Part shown: piece after piece, positions 1 through 5,859 of the stretch
Layout: each line of letters begins with the position of its first letter
How positions within the stretch are numbered: the stretch's first letter is position 1
Source of the DNA: Bacteroidota bacterium
GTDB lineage: Bacteria; Bacteroidota; Bacteroidia; B-17B0; Aurantibacillaceae
Direction: 5' to 3'
DNA: 6,485 bases
Assembly (NCBI GenBank): GCA_025359355.1
Contig: JANYGR010000036.1
Location: 1 to 6,485, forward strand
The notes under the pieces: model-generated
The model's database searches: none
What the model saw: the letters and a program-made list of their open reading frames with translations, nothing else
What the model was told of the DNA's origin: nothing
Made by a program: the position numbers and the translations under genes

Positions 1-535
1 AATGGAACAAGATGAACGCGAACGCGCCTTAATTAAATTTAGAAACGGAAGCCACAGCGTATTAATTTCTACCGATTTAGCAGCACGTGGATTAGATATT
101 CCTGAAATAGAATATGTGATTCATTACCAATTACCATTAACAATTGAAACATATACACACCGAAATGGCCGTACAGCACGTATGCACGCAAAAGGCGTGG
201 CTTATTTAATTTTAGGGGAAGAAGAATACCAACCGAAATTTATTACTGAAAAAATTGAGGTAGAGAAAATTGAAGCAACGAAAATTATTCCGCCGCCACC
301 CGTTTGGGAAACCTTATATATTAGTGTAGGTAAAAAAGAAAAAGTAAATAAAATTGACATTGTTGGTTTATTATTACAAAAAGGAAATTTGCAAAAGGAT
401 GAATTAGGCTTGATCGAAGTGCTTGACCACTGCGCTTTTGCGGCCGTTAAGCGAACGAAGATCCAAGCCGTATTACAAGCGATTAAAAACGAAAAACTAA
501 AAGGTAAAAGTGCCAAAATTTCGGTGGCGAAGTAG
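1..535 (+). CDS. dbpA: DEAD-box ATP-dependent RNA helicase, DbpA-type, C-terminal part (5' truncated)
   Basis: This is the C-terminal portion (about 177 residues) of a superfamily 2 RNA helicase; the N-terminal DEAD domain lies off the left edge. Visible residues begin in the second RecA-like domain at MEQDERE, just after where helicases of this family usually have a GG. Motif V is STDLAARGLDIP (residues 23-34 of the visible part) and motif VI is HRNGRTAR (53-60). The last 75 residues or so (103-177) match the DbpA RNA-binding domain, an RRM-like fold, with the typical GKK near its start and a K-x-K-G-K-x pattern at its end. In E. coli DbpA this domain recognises hairpin 92 of 23S rRNA and the enzyme assists assembly of the large ribosomal subunit; the same role is inferred here. 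A basic-acidic linker with a run of four prolines (residues 97-100) joins the two domains. The stop is TAG at 533-535. Recognition of the family is firm; the exact symbol is less so. Confidence 0.93.
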   Translation, partial: MEQDERERALIKFRNGSHSVLISTDLAARGLDIPEIEYVIHYQLPLTIETYTHRNGRTARMHAKGVAYLILGEEEYQPKFITEKIEVEKIEATKIIPPPPVWETLYISVGKKEKVNKIDIVGLLLQKGNLQKDELGLIEVLDHCAFAAVKRTKIQAVLQAIKNEKLKGKSAKISVAK

Positions 536-573
536 AATAGAAAATACTTTTATTAAATCAATCATTTGTTTTT

Positions 574-581
574 TATCTTTG
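574..581 (+). promoter_or_regulatory. Possible -7 box (TATCTTTG) just upstream of the small secreted protein
   Basis: TATCTTTG fits the Bacteroidota -7 consensus TAnnTTTG exactly and lies after the helicase stop codon. No convincing TTTG -33 element sits about 20 bases further upstream. The box ends only six bases before the ATG at 588, so transcription from it would give an mRNA with almost no leader. It may be real or a chance match in AT-rich DNA. Confidence 0.3.
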
Positions 582-587
582 GGAGTA

Positions 588-983
588 ATGAAAGACCTTA
601 AAATACACATTCTGATTTTCCTTTTATTCATGGGAAACATTATTATTAGTCAGAATATAAGCATTAGGGTTATAAATAAGACTAATAAGGTTGTGGATTC
701 TTTAAGAATAAATGGCCTTTTCGTAGGTCATATTGACCGAGATAGTTCGACACAAGCTATTTTTTATAAATCTATACAATTCGACAGTGGCAATCCTGAA
801 TTTGTATTAAGTTCTTTTATTGAAAATAAGAATATAAAAAGCAGATCACATATTTTTAGGTGTGGAACTAGTTTAGAAAACAGAATTTTAGGCGAATATT
901 TATGTCATTTAAAATATTTTGAGTCTAAAGTGGATACATTTATCAGACTCGACCTGTACTCTTCAAAACCAAATATTAAATAA
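588..983 (+). CDS. Small secreted protein of unknown function
   Basis: I do not recognise this 131-residue protein. Residues 1-21 form a classical signal peptide: a basic start (MKDLK), a hydrophobic stretch (ILIFLLFMGNIII), then SQ. The mature protein of about 110 residues should therefore be exported, with no lipobox seen. The reading frame stays open upstream to 510, but that would overlap the helicase and put 26 residues ahead of the signal peptide, so the ATG at 588 is preferred. The start of the mature part (IRVINKT, then DSLRING, then YKSIQFDSG) looks like alternating beta strands, and a CGT motif (C92) is followed by a second cysteine (C106), which might form a disulfide. A compact beta-sandwich is possible, but that is inference. 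The gene lies 52 bases after the helicase on the same strand. By eye it is more AT-rich than its neighbours, which fits a recently gained or fast-evolving accessory gene. Confidence 0.65.
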   Translation: MKDLKIHILIFLLFMGNIIISQNISIRVINKTNKVVDSLRINGLFVGHIDRDSSTQAIFYKSIQFDSGNPEFVLSSFIENKNIKSRSHIFRCGTSLENRILGEYLCHLKYFESKVDTFIRLDLYSSKPNIK

Positions 984-1000
984 AAAATGGTAACCGTTTT
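984..1000. promoter_or_regulatory. Imperfect 17-base palindrome after the small secreted protein gene
   Basis: AAAATGGTAACCGTTTT starts one base past the TAA stop. It reads nearly the same on both strands: AAAA, one mismatch, GGT-A-ACC, one mismatch, TTTT. The single-base centre leaves no room for an RNA loop, so an intrinsic terminator is unlikely. The symmetry is more like a protein-binding site, similar in style to LacI-family operators. No regulator can be assigned. Confidence 0.25.
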
Positions 1001-1062
1001 AAATTGAATATGACGTTAATTTAAGACTTTGTGTATCTATATCTAATGCACAAAAAGAAATC

Positions 1063-1097
1063 ACTATACTTTTGTATAGTACTATCTAAAGTATAGT
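1063..1097. promoter_or_regulatory. Operator-like array of ACTATAC/GTATAGT half-sites upstream of pirin
   Basis: ACTATAC (1063-1069), a TTTT spacer and GTATAGT (1074-1080) form a perfect 7-base inverted repeat. It is followed at once by ACTATCT (1081-1087, a variant half-site) and a second GTATAGT (1091-1097). The two GTATAGTA copies are 17 bases apart, and ATAGTACTAT (1076-1085) is itself a perfect palindrome at the join. This arrangement of two adjacent dyads is typical of operators for dimeric winged-helix repressors such as the MarR or HxlR families. The regulator is not identifiable from this window. The array lies 82 bases before the pirin ATG and overlaps one candidate -7 box, so it probably controls that gene. 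Confidence 0.5.
1067..1074 (+). promoter_or_regulatory. Candidate -7 box TACTTTTG inside the half-site array
   Basis: TACTTTTG matches TAnnTTTG exactly and spans the centre of the perfect inverted repeat, so a protein bound there would cover the promoter. Transcription would start near 1080 and give the pirin gene a leader of about 100 bases. No good -33 TTTG is visible at the usual distance. It could alternatively be only the repeat's spacer. Confidence 0.35.
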
Positions 1098-1106
1098 AAA
1101 TACGCG

Positions 1107-1114
1107 TACCTTTG
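1107..1114 (+). promoter_or_regulatory. Candidate -7 box TACCTTTG for the pirin gene
   Basis: TACCTTTG is an exact TAnnTTTG match, 10 bases past the half-site array and exactly 40 bases downstream of the other box. Transcription from here would start near 1121, giving a leader of about 58 bases. The last half-site (1091-1097) would then fall around -30 to -24, a classical repressor position. The -33 element is weak. Confidence 0.45.
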
Positions 1115-1131
1115 TTTATCAAAAAATGACA

Positions 1132-1149
1132 CTGTGTATTTTGACACAG
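1132..1149 (+). other. Small inverted repeat in the pirin leader
   Basis: CTGTGT (1132-1137) and ACACAG (1144-1149) form a perfect 6-base inverted repeat around a 6-base spacer. In the predicted transcript this would be a short hairpin about 30 bases before the ATG at 1179. GACAC also occurs twice here (1128-1132 and 1143-1147). It could be an mRNA structure or a second protein-binding site; the sequence does not decide. Confidence 0.3.
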
Positions 1150-1178
1150 GCACAAACAAATTTTTTAAATTAAACGTT

Positions 1179-2027
1179 ATGAAAACAAGAACCATTGAAA
1201 AAATTATATATGCTCCTACCTTTGATATGGGCGGCTTACCAATCAGACAACCACTTCCTTCATCAGAACTTGATTACTTTGACCCCTTTGTATTATTGCA
1301 TCACGGGCATTCTATCATGGATAAGGATGTGGATTTAAAATACGCAGGTGTTGGGCCGCACCCGCACAGAGGGTTTTCTCCTGTAACATTTGTATTTAAA
1401 GGAGGCACACACCATCGTGACAGCAGAGGAAATAATCATAAAGTATATGAAGGTGGCACACAATGGATGCATGCAGGTATGGGAATTGTGCATAGCGAAA
1501 GACCTTTAACGTCAGAAATGGAAATTATACAAATGTGGATTAATACACCAGCTAAACAAAAAATGGAACAGCCCTTGTATTTCCCTTTATCTAAAGACGA
1601 TACGCCACAATTTGTAAGCGAAGATAAATTTATAGAAGTTGGTATTGTTACAGGAAATCTATTAGGTATAAAAGGTCCTATACCTACCATGACGCCTATT
1701 AATTCTGCTATGTTACACGTTTCAAAAAATGGAACATTGGAAATTCCTTTACCAAAAAATCATCATGCTTTTTTATATTTATTAGATGGTAAATTGAAAG
1801 TGGGAGAGGATGAAGTAATAGGAAAAAAAATGATTGTGTTCGCCAATAATGGAGACAGCATTATCATTAAGGGATTAGAGGACACAAGGGCTTTATTAAT
1901 GAGTGGCGAACCTATTGGTGAAAAAATTGTAGCTCAAGGTCCATTTGTTATGAACAACGAAACACAATTGATGGAAGCCTATCGTGATGCGAGAATGGGG
2001 AAAATGGGTGTATTGATTGAGGATTAA
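1179..2027 (+). CDS. Pirin family protein (metal-binding bicupin)
   Basis: A complete 282-residue pirin. The N-terminal cupin carries the four metal ligands known from human pirin and E. coli YhhW: H61 and H63 in HPHRG, and H105 and E107 in GIVHSE. The DPF near residue 35 and the EGGTQWMHAGMG stretch (91-102) are also typical. The second cupin domain ends with the family signature GEPIGEKIVAQGPFVMN near residues 240-260. Pirins bind iron or another divalent metal in the cytoplasm. Some, such as YhhW, have quercetin 2,3-dioxygenase activity in vitro; others modulate transcription factors or metabolic enzymes. The actual role here is unknown. The frame is open upstream to a GTG at 1134, but those 15 residues are not pirin-like and the family normally starts near the MKTRTIEKI motif, so ATG 1179 is chosen. 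The gene appears monocistronic, with a half-site array upstream and a convergent neighbour downstream. Confidence 0.95.
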   Translation: MKTRTIEKIIYAPTFDMGGLPIRQPLPSSELDYFDPFVLLHHGHSIMDKDVDLKYAGVGPHPHRGFSPVTFVFKGGTHHRDSRGNNHKVYEGGTQWMHAGMGIVHSERPLTSEMEIIQMWINTPAKQKMEQPLYFPLSKDDTPQFVSEDKFIEVGIVTGNLLGIKGPIPTMTPINSAMLHVSKNGTLEIPLPKNHHAFLYLLDGKLKVGEDEVIGKKMIVFANNGDSIIIKGLEDTRALLMSGEPIGEKIVAQGPFVMNNETQLMEAYRDARMGKMGVLIED

Positions 2028-2052
2028 TTTAATTTACATAATTGTTTAATTT

Positions 2053-2208
2053 GAACGCTGATGACACAGATAATTAAGATAGTACAGATAAAACCCTATT
2101 AATGAGTGCTTTCTGCATTCTATTTTAATTATGAAAGAAGTGCCTGTGTTTAAACCTTTATGGACATTAAATCATCTTTAATCATATCTATCAGCGTTAT
2201 CTGCGTTC
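2053..2208. repeat. Long imperfect inverted repeat made of 9-base units ending in GAT
   Basis: The left arm has four consecutive 9-base units: AACGCTGAT (2054-2062), GACACAGAT (2063-2071), AATTAAGAT (2072-2080) and AGTACAGAT (2081-2089). The right arm, read on the minus strand, has AACGCAGAT (2207-2199), AACGCTGAT (2198-2190) and AGATATGAT (2189-2181), with further GATs beyond. AACGCTGAT is an exact inverted match between the arms, and GAACGC marks both outer ends. About 90 bases of unrelated sequence lie between. The element fills nearly all of the gap between the convergent pirin gene and the secreted-protein gene. Dispersed intergenic repeats with ACGCNGAT-type units are, as I recall, common in environmental bacterial genomes. 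It may be such a non-autonomous palindromic element, and the fold could also serve as a bidirectional transcription barrier. Confidence 0.6.
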
Positions 2209-2221
2209 TACGAGTTTTGTT

Positions 2222-3070
2222 TTAATACACAAATTGCTTCACTTCGCTAGGTATAGAAAAGGTTTCGGCGCTTTTATAAAACTCTTCAAAGGCTTGATTT
2301 AACAGGAAGATGCAGCCTTTAAATTTTCTTAAGTCTTTCGATTCTCTAATGCCCACTTTAAGTTTTGGCAATTGCTCATACAGGGCGTCTAATTTGATCG
2401 AGGTCATCGTTTCTTTTCCACTATAAAAAGATTGACTAGTACTTTTGATTTGAAAGTAAGGAAAGGGTTTGTGTAGTTGAATAAAATAACGGTTCTTGAT
2501 AACGATAGCGACATCTCTTTCGGGGGATCCACGCTCAACAGATGAATTAGCAAGACTTTGTGGAACAACGCCCAAAGAAGAATTGCAAATCGTACTTCTA
2601 TTATCAGCAATGATATAAAAAGACGCAGTGCATACAATATTAGGATTAATAACCAAACTGGTATCTAAAAAAATACCGCTTATATTTTTGTGTTTTACAG
2701 AATCAGAATAATCTGACGAGAAAAAATAAACAGGACAAAATTTGAATTCTTGTAAATAAGATAAGATGATGATTTTATTTTTAATAGCGGTCTCTCTTTC
2801 TACTTGTGTTGCTAAATCATTGTTTCCTGCCGCTTTTAAGCGATTAATGGTATTTGCATTTGTTTTTAATCGAACCAATAAAGCGCCATTCTTTTTAAGA
2901 GATACAATTTGTGCTTTAGCTATATCAAAGCGTAATGCATGAAAATTAGCAAACGTTGTATCGCCTTTGTATTCAGTAACAACAGGAGGCTTCACGCCTT
3001 CGTCTTGCGAGTACATAGTAGCGTTTATGACAGTACATAAAATTAAAAAAAACAGAGTGATGCGCATCAT
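2222..3070 (-). CDS. Secreted protein of unknown function, last gene of the metG operon
   Basis: I do not recognise this 282-residue protein. Its N-terminus is a signal peptide (MMRITLFFLILCTVINATMYSQ), so it should be exported to the periplasm or outside; no lipobox is seen at a suitable place. Residues around 45-95 are predicted helical and charged (for example KAQIVSLKKNGALLVRLKTN, then NRLKAAGNNDLATQVERE), followed by mixed beta-like segments such as YFFSSDYSDS and GIFLDTSLVI. The C-terminal region (about 205-235, YFQIKS to DALYEQLPK) resembles no catalytic motif I know. The start ATG at 3070 overlaps the stop of the upstream gene as ATGA; a second ATG follows directly, so the start could be one codon later. 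The overlap implies translational coupling with the DUF2306-like membrane protein and perhaps a shared task in the envelope, but that link is inferred from gene order only. Confidence 0.8.
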   Translation of the reverse strand: MMRITLFFLILCTVINATMYSQDEGVKPPVVTEYKGDTTFANFHALRFDIAKAQIVSLKKNGALLVRLKTNANTINRLKAAGNNDLATQVERETAIKNKIIILSYLQEFKFCPVYFFSSDYSDSVKHKNISGIFLDTSLVINPNIVCTASFYIIADNRSTICNSSLGVVPQSLANSSVERGSPERDVAIVIKNRYFIQLHKPFPYFQIKSTSQSFYSGKETMTSIKLDALYEQLPKLKVGIRESKDLRKFKGCIFLLNQAFEEFYKSAETFSIPSEVKQFVY

Positions 3071-3702
3071 ACTTTTACTTTATATTTTTTTGACCAAATT
3101 ACTATTAATGGGACAAAGCAAACCAAAGGAAATAACCAAGCAAAAACAGCAGGAAGCATCGTGTTATTAACTACTAAAAAAGCTGTAACGGAGGCAATGT
3201 AGCTACCTACCATCCTCTGTATATGAGTAGTAAGCCCATAATTTTTAACAGAGGATTTACCTTTATAATTTATAAAATCTTGATATACAAAAAACAAACT
3301 AATGCCCCCAAATACTAAAAAAACAACACCAAACAAATTTGAATAAAAAATGTTATATAATCCAAAAAACACAAAACCGAATCCAAACACTAGCATTATA
3401 GCCGAAAATAGCCAGTCTGTGGTCTTTATATCGGTTTCTGATTTTTTTGTTAAATACCGTTTACCAGTTAATAGCATATATGAAGTAAAAATTCCAATTA
3501 TAAAAAGAAAATAATTTGGATGTAAATATGACATTGGTAGAGCGACAATAGCTGTTACAAGCATTGCATAAAAATAAATACTTCCAATAAGTTTGTGTTT
3601 TTTCGTTCCCTTTTTTAAGACTAGAATAAACAGTCCTAACAACAAACTAACGCTGCCGCCAATAACATGTGTAAGAAGTAATAATTTGAAACAAGTTACC
3701 AT
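3067..3702 (-). CDS. DUF2306-like multi-pass membrane protein
   Basis: A 211-residue integral membrane protein with about six or seven hydrophobic segments (roughly residues 5-30, 40-60, 63-80, 97-118, 121-140, 163-180 and 184-203). The N-terminal pattern, a histidine in the first helix (H12 in THVIGGSVSL), a glycine-rich turn, then KKHKLIGSIYFYAM (H36), is typical of the DUF2306 family. So is a later histidine-arginine pair in THIQRMVGSY (H160, R163). The intramembrane histidines suggest a possible metal- or haem-binding role, but no function is established. It starts 36 bases after the metG stop and ends in a 4-base ATGA overlap with the next gene, so it is probably co-transcribed with both. 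The leader before its ATG is purely A/T, without a Shine-Dalgarno sequence. The family call rests on motif memory and would need a profile search to confirm. Confidence 0.8.
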   Translation of the reverse strand: MVTCFKLLLLTHVIGGSVSLLLGLFILVLKKGTKKHKLIGSIYFYAMLVTAIVALPMSYLHPNYFLFIIGIFTSYMLLTGKRYLTKKSETDIKTTDWLFSAIMLVFGFGFVFFGLYNIFYSNLFGVVFLVFGGISLFFVYQDFINYKGKSSVKNYGLTTHIQRMVGSYIASVTAFLVVNNTMLPAVFAWLFPLVCFVPLIVIWSKKYKVKV

Positions 3703-3738
3703 TTATTTAAAATATTTTTTCGTTAAGTATAAAAAACA

Positions 3739-5784
3739 TTATTTAATTTCTGACCCATTATTAAAATCTGATTTTGTGGGAACTATAAAACTTAATTCGC
3801 CTTTACTATTTGCTGCCATTAGTATCATCCCTTGACTTTCGATGCCTTTTATTTTTCGTGGCGCTAAATTTATTAAGATACTTACTTGTTGCCCTATAAT
3901 ATCTTCAGGTTTGTAATACTCTGCAATGCCACTAACGACAGTGCGTTGATCAATTCCAGTATCTATTTTTAACTTTAAAAGCTTATCCGTTTTAGGTACG
4001 CGTTCTGCTTCCAAAATTGTACCCGTACGTATATCCATTTTAGAAAAATCATCAAATGATGTTTCCGGTTTAGCTGGCTGCACACTGAGCGGAGCCGAAG
4101 TGTTAGCCGCTTTACTATCTTCCAATTTTTTTACTTGAGCTTCTACTTCAGCATCTTCAATTTTTGCAAATAATAATTCGTCTTTATTAATCTGATGTCC
4201 AGCGGCCATATTAGAGGTTTGCTTAGCCGCATGCCATTTTAATGTTGGCATATTTAATAATGCAAATAATTTAGAAGAAGTAAACGGAATAAATGGTTCG
4301 CACACAATTGCTAAATTACAACTGATCTGTAAGGCAATGTTCATAACGGTTTTCACGCGTTCTTCATCTGTTTTAATTAATTTCCAAGGTTCTGTTTCGG
4401 CTAAATATTTATTACCTAAGCGTGCTAAGTTCATCATTTCACCGAGCGCTTCTCTAAACCTGAATTGCTCAATAGAAGCCGCAATTTTATCAGGGAAAGA
4501 TGCTAATTCTTCTAATACAATTAAATCTTCTTTGGTATAACGTTCTGCAGCTGGAACTTTTCCATTATAAAATTTATGAGTAAGAACTAATGTACGATTT
4601 ACAAAATTTCCTAAAACAGCAACTAACTCATTATTATTTCTTGCTTGAAAATCTTTCCAAGTAAAATCATTGTCTTTGTTTTCTGGTGCATTGGCGCACA
4701 GCGTGTAACGAAGTACATCTTGCTTATCTTTAAATTCTAACAAATATTCGTGTAACCAAACAGCCCAATTACGTGATGTCGAAATTTTATCTCCCTCTAA
4801 ATTTAAAAATTCGTTGGCAGGAACATTATCAGCTAAAATAAAATCGCCGTGTTCCATTAACATACTTTGAAAAATAATGCAATGAAACACAATATTGTCT
4901 TTCCCAATAAAATGAATTAAGCGCGTGTCTTTATCTTTCCAATACAATTCCCAATCGTTAGGTCGTAATTCTTTAGTAGCAGATATATAGCCTATTGGCG
5001 CATCAAACCACACGTATAGTACTTTTCCTTCGGCGCCTTTTACAGGAACTGGCACGCCCCAATCCAAATCGCGAGTCATGGAGCGAGGTTGTAATCCGTC
5101 GCCACTATCCAACCAACTTTTGCATTGCCCGTAAACGTTGTTTTTCCAATCCGTATGTTTATCTAAGTATGCTTGTATTTTAGGTTGTAATTTATCTAAA
5201 GGCAAAAACCAATTTTTAGTTTCTTTTAAAACAGGTTTACTTCCGCTTAAGGTTGATTTTGGTTCAATCAAATCAGTTGGGTTTAATGTGCTACCACACT
5301 TTTCACACTGATCGCCATAAGCATTCGGATTAGCGCATTTAGGACAGGTTCCCACGATATAACGATCGGCAAGAAATTGTTTTGCCTCATCGTCATAATA
5401 TTGTTCGGTTACTTGTTCGGTAAAAACACCTTTATCATATAGTACCGTAAAAAAATCAGAAGCCGTTTGATGATGAATTTTACTGGATGTTCGAGAGTAC
5501 ACATCAAAAGAGATTCCAAATTCTTTGAAAGAATCTCCCATCATTTTATGATATTTATCAACGACATCTTGCGGCGTGATACCTTCTTTTTTTGCTTTAA
5601 TAGTAATAGGAACGCCATGTTCGTCGCTTCCGCAGATAAACAAAACATCTTCGCCTTTGCTTCGTTTGTACCTTACAAATATATCTGATGGTAAATAACA
5701 TCCCGCTAAATGACCAATATGAACAGGGCCGTTAGCATAAGGTAATGCAGAAGTAACAAGTGTGCGTTTATAAGTTTGAGCCAT
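3739..5784 (-). CDS. metG: Methionine--tRNA ligase (MetRS), full length with C-terminal tRNA-binding domain
   Basis: This 681-residue class I aminoacyl-tRNA synthetase charges tRNA-Met (initiator and elongator) with methionine in the cytoplasm, using ATP. The Rossmann catalytic domain has the HIGH motif at residues 22-25 (PYANGPVHIGH). Its second signature is KISTS at 333-337, in place of the textbook KMSKS. A zinc knuckle lies in the connective insertion: CPKC (147-150) and CEKC (160-163), matching the four-cysteine type of E. coli MetRS. The helical anticodon-binding domain (about 390-545) keeps the tryptophan after ETEP (W467), equivalent to the anticodon-reading W461 of E. coli. A low-complexity Ala/Pro/Ser linker (about 556-576) leads to a Trbp111/EMAP-II-like OB-fold domain (577-681; MDIRTGTI and the SQGMIL signature), which helps dimerise the enzyme and bind tRNA. 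It is complete and intact, and is the first gene of a likely three-gene operon. Confidence 0.98.
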   Translation of the reverse strand: MAQTYKRTLVTSALPYANGPVHIGHLAGCYLPSDIFVRYKRSKGEDVLFICGSDEHGVPITIKAKKEGITPQDVVDKYHKMMGDSFKEFGISFDVYSRTSSKIHHQTASDFFTVLYDKGVFTEQVTEQYYDDEAKQFLADRYIVGTCPKCANPNAYGDQCEKCGSTLNPTDLIEPKSTLSGSKPVLKETKNWFLPLDKLQPKIQAYLDKHTDWKNNVYGQCKSWLDSGDGLQPRSMTRDLDWGVPVPVKGAEGKVLYVWFDAPIGYISATKELRPNDWELYWKDKDTRLIHFIGKDNIVFHCIIFQSMLMEHGDFILADNVPANEFLNLEGDKISTSRNWAVWLHEYLLEFKDKQDVLRYTLCANAPENKDNDFTWKDFQARNNNELVAVLGNFVNRTLVLTHKFYNGKVPAAERYTKEDLIVLEELASFPDKIAASIEQFRFREALGEMMNLARLGNKYLAETEPWKLIKTDEERVKTVMNIALQISCNLAIVCEPFIPFTSSKLFALLNMPTLKWHAAKQTSNMAAGHQINKDELLFAKIEDAEVEAQVKKLEDSKAANTSAPLSVQPAKPETSFDDFSKMDIRTGTILEAERVPKTDKLLKLKIDTGIDQRTVVSGIAEYYKPEDIIGQQVSILINLAPRKIKGIESQGMILMAANSKGELSFIVPTKSDFNNGSEIK

Positions 5785-5821
5785 ACTATTTTAAGTGTAG
5801 AAAAATTGCTGTAAAATTGTG

Positions 5822-5851
5822 TAAAGATAACATTTAACATTAATACAAAAA
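5822..5851 (-). promoter_or_regulatory. metG: Possible metG promoter
   Basis: On the minus strand TTTTTG (5851-5846) and TATCTTTA (5829-5822) are separated by 16 bases. They resemble the Bacteroidota -33 TTTG and -7 TAnnTTTG elements, with one mismatch at the last -7 base and a slightly short spacer. Transcription would begin near 5815, about 30 bases before the metG ATG at 5784. The intergenic region shared with the divergent NUMOD4 gene is only 75 bases. For that gene I see only a weak plus-strand candidate, TAAAATTG at 5812-5819. Confidence 0.35.
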
Positions 5852-5859
5852 CGTAAAAA

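Noticed and set aside
202..516. Minus-strand open frame inside the helicase
   Set aside because: It is a mirror of the DbpA RNA-binding domain coding sequence; its hydrophobic look comes from complementing lysine- and glutamate-rich codons.
510..587. Upstream extension of the small secreted protein to a start at 510
   Set aside because: It would overlap the helicase by 26 bases and bury the signal peptide behind 26 residues with basic content; the ATG at 588 gives a textbook signal peptide.
1134..1178. GTG start at 1134 for the pirin gene
   Set aside because: The 15 extra residues are not pirin-like and overlap the leader hairpin; the family begins near MKTRTIEKI at 1179.
1436..1690. Minus-strand open frame inside the pirin gene
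   Set aside because: It is antisense to the conserved metal-binding region of pirin and shows no independent domain.
2053..2208. CRISPR array or simple tandem repeat
   Set aside because: Units are 9 bases, imperfect and inverted between two arms, with no conserved long repeats or equal spacers.
2053..2208. Ordinary intrinsic terminator
   Set aside because: There is no compact GC-rich stem followed by a T-run; the arms are about 90 bases apart, although the fold may still slow transcription.
4337..5688. Plus-strand open frames inside metG (for example 4337-4540, 4995-5183, 5467-5688)
   Set aside because: They are antisense shadows of a fully conserved gene and have no recognisable protein features.
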